Part shown: positions 1-5,553 of the stretch, in pieces
Numbering within the stretch: position 1 is the stretch's first letter
Layout: every line of letters starts with the position of its first letter
From: Actinophytocola sp045807065
GTDB lineage: Bacteria; Actinomycetota; Actinomycetes; Mycobacteriales; Pseudonocardiaceae
Length of the DNA: 7,893 nucleotides
Direction of reading: 5' to 3'
NCBI RefSeq assembly: GCF_045807065.1
Contig: NZ_JBJMIE010000556.1
Span: forward strand, 1 to 7,893
The notes under the pieces: generated by a model
The model's database searches: none
Told to the model about the DNA's origin: nothing
What the model saw: only the letters and a program-made list of their open reading frames with translations
Program-made: the position numbers and the translations under genes

Positions 1-215
1 ACACAATATCCATAAAACACTCTCTTCCCATAACGAAAACCCCCACCCGTGGACCACCTGGCGACCGTCGCTGTAGCACCCCGGCCGGCCGCCGGCCCCC
101 GGTTCCACGCTACGGCACGGCACCGACAGCGAGGTCTGCTCGCGACCGGCCTCGGGCGGGGTTGTCCGCAGGCGGTCGGGGACGGTGCGGGGAGACGACA
201 CGGAGGCGCCGACGC
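1..215. other. Leader region with an AT-rich first 45 bases
   Basis: No gene is supported here. The first 45 or so bases are rich in A and T (runs such as ATATCCATAAAACAC), a sharp contrast with the rest of the window, and then composition turns strongly GC-rich. A small perfect hairpin, GGCCGG-CCG-CCGGCC, lies at 83-97 but has no T tract and is what GC-rich spacers often contain. The AT-rich part could be promoter DNA for this gene or for one beyond the left edge; I see no convincing -35/-10 pair on either strand. An in-frame TTG at 162 could extend the next gene upstream, but its 18 extra residues are Arg/Gly-rich and look like non-coding sequence. Confidence 0.5.
202..206 (+). promoter_or_regulatory. 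Ribosome binding site deciding the start at 216
   Basis: GGAGG is followed by 9 bases and then ATG at 216. This is the strongest Shine-Dalgarno match near the gene and favours ATG 216 over the in-frame TTG at 162. Confidence 0.75.
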
Positions 216-1316
216 ATGACTACGCCACCATCGCCACCTGGAGCTGACGCGTCACCTGTCCGGATCGGCGCTCTCGTTCCGCTGAGCCGGCCCGGCTGGG
301 TCGAGGCAGGCCAACACCTGCTCGCCGGACTCGAGCTGGCCGTCCGCGACGTCAATGACGCAGGCGGGATCGTCGGAAGCCCACTCGAGCTGGTGGTCCG
401 GGACACCGCGGCCGACCCGCAGCGGGCAGTGGCGGCCGTGGATGAGCTGGCCCGCCTGGGCGTGGCCGCCCTGGCGGGGGAGTACCACAGCGTCGTCGCT
501 CGTGCCGCCGCGGCCAGGGCCGACGCTCTCGGCCTGCCGTTCCTCTGCTCGTCAGCGGTTCTCGACGCGCTCACCGAACAACCGACGCGATGGGTCGCGC
601 GGCTCGCCCCGGCGCAGTCCCACGGCTGGCGGATCTACGCGGACTTCCTGCTCAACGCGGGCCACCGCCGAATCGCCGTCGCGGCCGAGCCGAGTGTCTA
701 CTGGGCATCCGGGGCCCGCATCCTGCGGGACCACCTCGCACCCCGCGGCGGCACCGTCATCGAGGTCGACATGCGCGAGCGCGCGCCCGCGGCCGTGTGT
801 GACGAAGTCGCCGACAGTCGCGCGACGGCGCTCCTCCTCCTGGCCGGCCCGCGGCCGGCGGTGACGATCGTCAGGTCCGTCCGCCGCGACCAGCGCCTCG
901 CCGAGATCATGATCGGTGCTCCGGCGGGACAGCCGGAGTTCGCCGAATGGGCGTCGCTGGGCGAGGACGGCGCCGCGATCCCGTTCCTGCGCTACCTGCC
1001 CGAGCACCTCGGCCCCCTCGGTGCCCGAGTCGAGACGGCCCTGCGTGAGCGGCTGGCCCAGGCGCCCTCCTTCGTCGCCTTCGAGGGCTACGACACGGTC
1101 GCCGTCCTCGCCGAGGTGCTGCGCACGCACGGCGTGGACCGGGCGCGCATCGCCGAATCCTGGCCGAGTATCGGGGTCGACGGCACCCGCGGGCAGATCC
1201 GGTTCTCCCGTCCGGCGGGCATCAGCGTGTGGCAATGGGCGTGGCCGCCGGTCCAGGTCGTTGATCGGGATCCGGCGAACCCCGACCACTTCCGGGTCCT
1301 CCACACCACCGCCTGA
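216..1316 (+). CDS. Type I periplasmic-binding-fold protein without signal peptide (possible cytosolic sensor)
   Basis: A 366-residue protein resembling the branched-chain amino acid/amide substrate-binding family (Peripla_BP_6). The N-terminal strand IGALVPLSRPG (about 17-27) is followed by a segment matching the family pattern 'AGLELAVRDVNDAGGIVG' (37-54), then LELVVRDTAADP, with a second lobe from about residue 135 and a family-typical FEGYDTVAVLAEVL near 289-302. Family members normally carry a lipoprotein or Sec signal, but this one begins MTTPPSPPGAD with no hydrophobic stretch and no lipobox Cys, so it should stay in the cytosol. No permease or ATPase gene is nearby. AmiC, the cytosolic amide sensor of Pseudomonas, is a known precedent for this fold as a sensor. 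The role here is therefore more likely ligand sensing than uptake, but the ligand and partner are unknown. The start is set by GGAGG 9 bases upstream of the ATG. It probably forms its own transcription unit, with a hairpin after the stop. Confidence 0.82.
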   Translation: MTTPPSPPGADASPVRIGALVPLSRPGWVEAGQHLLAGLELAVRDVNDAGGIVGSPLELVVRDTAADPQRAVAAVDELARLGVAALAGEYHSVVARAAAARADALGLPFLCSSAVLDALTEQPTRWVARLAPAQSHGWRIYADFLLNAGHRRIAVAAEPSVYWASGARILRDHLAPRGGTVIEVDMRERAPAAVCDEVADSRATALLLLAGPRPAVTIVRSVRRDQRLAEIMIGAPAGQPEFAEWASLGEDGAAIPFLRYLPEHLGPLGARVETALRERLAQAPSFVAFEGYDTVAVLAEVLRTHGVDRARIAESWPSIGVDGTRGQIRFSRPAGISVWQWAWPPVQVVDRDPANPDHFRVLHTTA

Positions 1317-1320
1317 GCGA

Positions 1321-1366
1321 GCACGGCGGTCCAGGCCTTCGAAGCCGGCCGACCGCCGCGCCGTGC
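1321..1366 (+). terminator. Possible hairpin terminator without T tract
   Basis: Five bases after the upstream stop codon, GCACGGCGGTC (1321-1331) can pair with GACCGCC (1351-1357) and GTGC (1363-1366) around a small bulge, or GCACGGCG with CGCCGTGC (1359-1366). The stem is strong, but no run of T follows, so termination here is only a candidate. It may simply separate this gene from aroG. Confidence 0.4.
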
Positions 1367-1442
1367 CGGTTCGTGCACCACGATGAGGTGAAGCGATCAA
1401 GATCGGTCCGCCGTCGGCGTAAACGAGGATGACAGGCCCGGC

Positions 1443-1448
1443 TACGCT
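1443..1448 (+). promoter_or_regulatory. -10 element (TACGCT) for a leaderless aroG transcript
   Basis: TACGCT fits the actinobacterial TANNNT -10 pattern and ends 6 bases before the GTG at 1455, placing the expected transcription start on the G of the start codon. No Shine-Dalgarno sequence precedes the GTG, which agrees with a leaderless mRNA. I see no good -35 hexamer at the usual spacing. Confidence 0.55.
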
Positions 1449-1454
1449 TGTTGC

Positions 1455-2843
<1,389 letters not shown>

Positions 2844-2847
2844 GTCG

Positions 2848-2879
2848 AGGAGGCCGGCCCCCCGCGGGTCGGCCTCTTT
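2848..2879 (+). terminator. Intrinsic terminator after aroG
   Basis: GAGGCCGGC (2850-2858) pairs with GTCGGCCTC (2868-2876) with one G-U pair, and the stem can be extended by AG/TT at its base. A 9-base loop (CCCCCGCGG) and a short T run (TTT at 2877-2879) complete it. It starts 4 bases after the aroG stop codon and insulates aroG from the next operon. Confidence 0.8.
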
Positions 2880-2893
2880 CGTCTCCTATCAAA

Positions 2894-2907
2894 AATGAAC
2901 GTTCATT
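2894..2907. promoter_or_regulatory. Perfect palindromic operator AATGAACGTTCATT, probably for the TetR regulator
   Basis: The 14 bases AATGAACGTTCATT equal their own reverse complement. The site sits three bases upstream of the -10 element TATAGT, within the -35/-10 spacer, so a bound repressor would block RNA polymerase. The second gene of the downstream operon encodes a TetR-family protein, and proteins of that family usually bind such short palindromes in their own promoters. The match of regulator to site is inferred from position. Confidence 0.85.
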
Positions 2908-2910
2908 CTT

Positions 2911-2916
2911 TATAGT
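2911..2916 (+). promoter_or_regulatory. -10 element (TATAGT), likely leaderless promoter of the methyltransferase-TetR operon
   Basis: TATAGT is close to the TATAAT consensus. It ends 6 bases before the ATG at 2923, so transcription should begin at or next to the start codon. The G run at 2917-2921 is too close to the ATG to act as a Shine-Dalgarno sequence. The -35 region is not consensus-like, so the promoter may be weak. Confidence 0.7.
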
Positions 2917-2922
2917 GGGGGC

Positions 2923-3732
2923 ATGCGCACCGCCAGCCGCACCGCCGAGCACGTCGCCCTGTTCCGCGCACTGGAGACCCGCCGTGGCCGCGGTCTCTTC
3001 CGCGACCCGTACGCCATTCTCTTCCTCCCGCCGCGCTATCGCTGGCTGGTCCGCGCCGCCACCCTGCCACCCCTCAACCACGGCATCGCGCGGCTCATCG
3101 ACCACCGCTACCCGGGCGGCCCGCGCAGGTCCGCCGTCGCCCGCACCAGGTTCATCGACGACCTCCTGGCCGAGGCCGACCCGGAGCAGGTCCTCCTCCT
3201 GGGCGCCGGCTACGACAGCCGGGCCCACCGCATCCCCGGCATCCCGACCACCTACGAGGTGGACCACCCCGCCACCCAGCAAGCGAAACGCCGGAGAATT
3301 CGCGACCGGGACCACGTCCACTACATTTCCGTGGACCTCAACGAACAGAGCCTGGCGGAAGCACTGCGGAAAGCCGGCTTCCCCAGGAAACGCACGGCCG
3401 TCATCTGGGAGGGCGTCACCAACTACCTCTCCGAAGAGGCCGTGGACAAAACGCTACGCGACCTCACGGCGACGACCGGGAAAGGCAGCACGGTCATCCT
3501 GACCTATGTGGACCGGGCCGCGCTCGACGACGACACCGAGTGGCACCGATCGGTGCGACGGGTCGGCGAACCGTGGACTTTCGGCCTGCACCCCAACGAG
3601 GTTCCCGCGTATCTCGGGGAACGCGGCCTGGTGCTGAGAGGCGACATGTCCACACAGGAGGCCGCCCGGCGGTACCACACTGCGGAACCGGCCGCCGGTT
3701 TCTACCGGATCGCCTGGGCGGTGACGGACTGA
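2923..3732 (+). CDS. SAM-dependent methyltransferase, TIGR00027/leucine carboxyl methyltransferase (LCM) family
   Basis: A 269-residue class I methyltransferase that uses S-adenosylmethionine; the acceptor is unknown. Family motifs appear in order: ARTRFIDDLL (73-82), the SAM-binding glycine loop VLLLGAGYDSRAHRI (90-104), the acidic ribose-binding YEVDHP (111-116), SVDL (136-139), and the family-typical IWEGVTNYL (161-169), followed by VILTYVDR (191-198). Actinobacteria often carry many copies of this family, and relatives (TcmP-like) methylate carboxyl groups of polyketides, so a small-molecule or lipid carboxyl O-methyltransferase is a reasonable but unproven role. The ATG at 2923 is preferred because a -10 element lies just upstream and the N terminus RTAEHVALFRALE is family-like. 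The stop shares one base with the TetR start (TGATG), so the two genes are translationally coupled. The 3' third is less GC-rich than flanking genes and uses AGA, ATT, AGG and CTA codons. Confidence 0.92.
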   Translation: MRTASRTAEHVALFRALETRRGRGLFRDPYAILFLPPRYRWLVRAATLPPLNHGIARLIDHRYPGGPRRSAVARTRFIDDLLAEADPEQVLLLGAGYDSRAHRIPGIPTTYEVDHPATQQAKRRRIRDRDHVHYISVDLNEQSLAEALRKAGFPRKRTAVIWEGVTNYLSEEAVDKTLRDLTATTGKGSTVILTYVDRAALDDDTEWHRSVRRVGEPWTFGLHPNEVPAYLGERGLVLRGDMSTQEAARRYHTAEPAAGFYRIAWAVTD

Positions 3733-4259
3733 TGCCGAAAGTCACCGAGGAACACCTTGCCAACCGCAGAAAACAAATCCTGGAAGCCGCCGCGAGCTGT
3801 TTCGCGAGGAACGGTTTCCACCGCACCTCCATACAGGACATCGTCAAGGAGTCCGGCCTTTCCGCGGGACTCATCTACCGGTACTTCGCCGGCAAGGACG
3901 ACATGATCATCGCGATCGTCGAGGAGTGGCACACCACCCGCGCCGCCACCCTCGCGCACGATCCGCTCGCCGGCTATCTGGACCTGCTCAGGGCCGTCGC
4001 CGCCCCCGAAGCCAGGCAGCAACGGAACCTCAGCATGCAGGCCTGGGCCGAGACGATCCGCGAGCCGCGGATCCGCGACCTGGCCCGCCAGGGCGTCGAC
4101 GACCACCGCGCGGCCCTCGAGGACCTCGCCCCCGACGGCCTGATCCGCGTCCTCGTCGCCATCTACCAGGGCCTGCTGCTCCAGGCCGCCTGGGACGACG
4201 ACCTGGACGTCGAGGCGTTCGTCGGCTCAGTTCGCCAGCTCGTGGAGGGTCGTGCATGA
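3732..4259 (+). CDS. TetR-family transcriptional regulator
   Basis: A 175-residue DNA-binding repressor, slightly shorter than most TetR proteins. The N-terminal domain carries the family signature: RRKQILEAAASCFARNGF (12-29), then the helix-turn-helix TSIQDIVKESGLSAGLIYRY (32-51) and FAGKDDM. The C-terminal ligand/dimerisation domain is variable, as is normal, and its ligand cannot be read from the sequence. The ATG overlaps the methyltransferase stop codon by one base, so it is the second gene of that operon and very likely autoregulates through the palindrome at 2894-2907. Its 3' end runs 33 bases into the convergent acyltransferase gene with no room for a terminator, so the two transcripts can be antisense to each other. 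The 5' part has AAA, AGA, CAA and ATA codons that are scarce in neighbouring genes. Confidence 0.93.
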   Translation: MPKVTEEHLANRRKQILEAAASCFARNGFHRTSIQDIVKESGLSAGLIYRYFAGKDDMIIAIVEEWHTTRAATLAHDPLAGYLDLLRAVAAPEARQQRNLSMQAWAETIREPRIRDLARQGVDDHRAALEDLAPDGLIRVLVAIYQGLLLQAAWDDDLDVEAFVGSVRQLVEGRA

Positions 4260-5444
4260 CTTGTTGATCGCGGCGGCCAGCACGTCGATGTCCGGCACCG
4301 CGTCCCGGTCGGTCTGCAGGCCGATGTGGACCGCGTCCCGGTACGGCGAGATCGCGACCCCCAGCGCCTGCCCGGGACCGAGCGGGCCGAACGGGTAGAT
4401 CTCGTCCAGCGCAGCGCCGTCGAACGTGAGCGGTACCGACGGCAGCGGCACGCTCGTCACCACCGTGTCGAACAGCAGCGGCGCCGCGAACCCCACCGGC
4501 CCCGTGCAGAGCCGGTGCACGGCCGAGGGCAGCCGGTTCGCCAGGATCGCGATGGTCCCGGCGCCTCGCGACGGGCCGGCGGCCTTGTTGGCGTCCATCG
4601 CCGTCCGCACGGCACGCAGCCGCTGCACCGGGTCGGCCAGCCCGACCGGCAGGTCGCAGAGGTACCCGGACAGCTGGTTGCCGCCCGCGCCACCGCGTGC
4701 CCGCGTGTTCACCGGGATCAGCGCCCGCGGTGTGAGCCCGTCGACCGCCACGTCCCGCGACCGCAGCCACGAGCGCAGCCCACCGGCCAGCACCGCCAGG
4801 ACCACGTCGTTGGTGGTGCCGCCGTGCTGGCGCCGGATCTGCCGCACGTCGGCGAGGTCGAGCCGGATGAACGCCACCCGCCGGGCGGACCCGCCGGAGG
4901 TCAGCAGCGCCGGCACCGGCGGCCGGCGCACGGCACGCGCGACGGCGCCGGCCATGGCCGCGGTCTCGCTCAGGCTGTACTCCGGCGGCCTGGTGGACCG
5001 GGTGGGCGGCATCCCGTCGTCCAGCAGCGCGCCGGCCAGCGCGACCGCACCCGCCCCGTCCGCGAGCGAGTGGTGCAGCTTGACGAGCACCGCGAACCGG
5101 TCGTCCGGCAGGCCGGTCACGAGGTGCACCTCCCACGGCGGCCTGGCCAGGTCGAGCGGGGTGGCGAGCCAGCCGGCCACGTACGACTCGAAGGTGCGCT
5201 GATCGGTCACCGCGTAGGCGCGTACGTGCGCGCCCGGTTCGAAGTCCGACGCCGGCCACCAGGACGGGAACCAGTTGCCGGCGACCCGCAGCGCCGGCAG
5301 CCGCGCGGCCCGTTCCGCCAGCAACGCCCGCTGGCGGGCCGGCGAGACCGAACCGCGGAAGACGGCGACAGCGCCCAGGTGCATCGGGCGCTCCCGCGTC
5401 TCCAGGCTCAGGAACGCCGTGTCCAACCCACTCAGTCGACCCAT
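4227..5444 (-). CDS. WS/DGAT-family acyltransferase (wax ester synthase/diacylglycerol acyltransferase-like)
   Basis: A 405-residue acyl-CoA-dependent O-acyltransferase candidate of the family that makes triacylglycerol or wax esters in actinobacteria. The N terminus MGRLSGLDTAFLSLE...RPMHLGAV is typical. The catalytic HHxxxDG motif is intact as HHSLADG (124-130), preceded by PLDLARPPWEVHLV. The second-half markers TTNDVVLAVLAGGLR (210-224) and the closing YPFGPLGPGQALGVAI...DRDAVPD (350-384) are also present. Two things are odd. The protein is about 50 residues shorter than the usual 450-470, with a short linker between the two halves (about 145-190). The usual NVPGP motif reads SVPLP (331-335). 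The substrate could therefore differ from classic TAG synthesis. The start is ATG at 5444 rather than the in-frame TTG at 5456, because the family N terminus begins there; GGTGGAG just upstream is close to the ATG. It lies 109 bases downstream of pknL on the same strand with no clear terminator between, so read-through is possible. Confidence 0.9.
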   Translation of the reverse strand: MGRLSGLDTAFLSLETRERPMHLGAVAVFRGSVSPARQRALLAERAARLPALRVAGNWFPSWWPASDFEPGAHVRAYAVTDQRTFESYVAGWLATPLDLARPPWEVHLVTGLPDDRFAVLVKLHHSLADGAGAVALAGALLDDGMPPTRSTRPPEYSLSETAAMAGAVARAVRRPPVPALLTSGGSARRVAFIRLDLADVRQIRRQHGGTTNDVVLAVLAGGLRSWLRSRDVAVDGLTPRALIPVNTRARGGAGGNQLSGYLCDLPVGLADPVQRLRAVRTAMDANKAAGPSRGAGTIAILANRLPSAVHRLCTGPVGFAAPLLFDTVVTSVPLPSVPLTFDGAALDEIYPFGPLGPGQALGVAISPYRDAVHIGLQTDRDAVPDIDVLAAAINKSCTTLHELAN

Positions 5445-5482
5445 GGCTCCACCCAAACAGCGTGACGTGACCGCGGGGTTAC

Positions 5483-5492
5483 GCGCATGCGC
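5483..5492. repeat. 10-bp palindrome GCGCATGCGC upstream of the acyltransferase gene
   Basis: GCGCATGCGC is a perfect palindrome 39 bases upstream of the acyltransferase start. It could be a protein-binding site in the leader, but a palindrome of this GC-rich kind can arise by chance. Confidence 0.35.
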
Positions 5493-5497
5493 AGTGT

Positions 5498-5542
5498 TGA
5501 TTATTCACTCCGCAAGCTCCGCGAAGTCGTCATTGTTCACTC
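5498..5542. promoter_or_regulatory. Pair of 13-bp direct repeats, 32 bp apart, upstream of the acyltransferase gene
   Basis: TGATTATTCACTC (5498-5510) and TCATTGTTCACTC (5530-5542) match at 11 of 13 positions and start 32 bp apart, about three helical turns, so both face the same side of DNA. They fall in an AT-richer part of the 109-bp gap between pknL and the acyltransferase gene. Read on the minus strand, their cores TGAATAATCA and TGAACAATGA each match 7 of 10 bases of the operator core TGAACGTTCA at 2896-2905. They are candidate regulatory sites; the binding protein is not known. Confidence 0.45.
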
Positions 5543-5553
5543 GTTCGTGCAGC

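Noticed and set aside
83..97. GGCCGG-CCG-CCGGCC hairpin as a terminator or regulatory RNA
   Set aside because: Only a 6-bp stem of G and C with no T tract, in a spacer where such matches are expected by chance.
1394..1405. CGATC-AA-GATCG inverted repeat upstream of aroG as an operator
   Set aside because: The arms are only 5 bp and the motif is common in GC-rich DNA; it lies well upstream of the predicted -10 and nothing else supports it.
4030..5259. 409-residue minus-strand frame shifted against the acyltransferase gene
   Set aside because: The frame with the HHSLADG motif and full family match is the real one; this one is Arg/Gly/Ala-rich noise.
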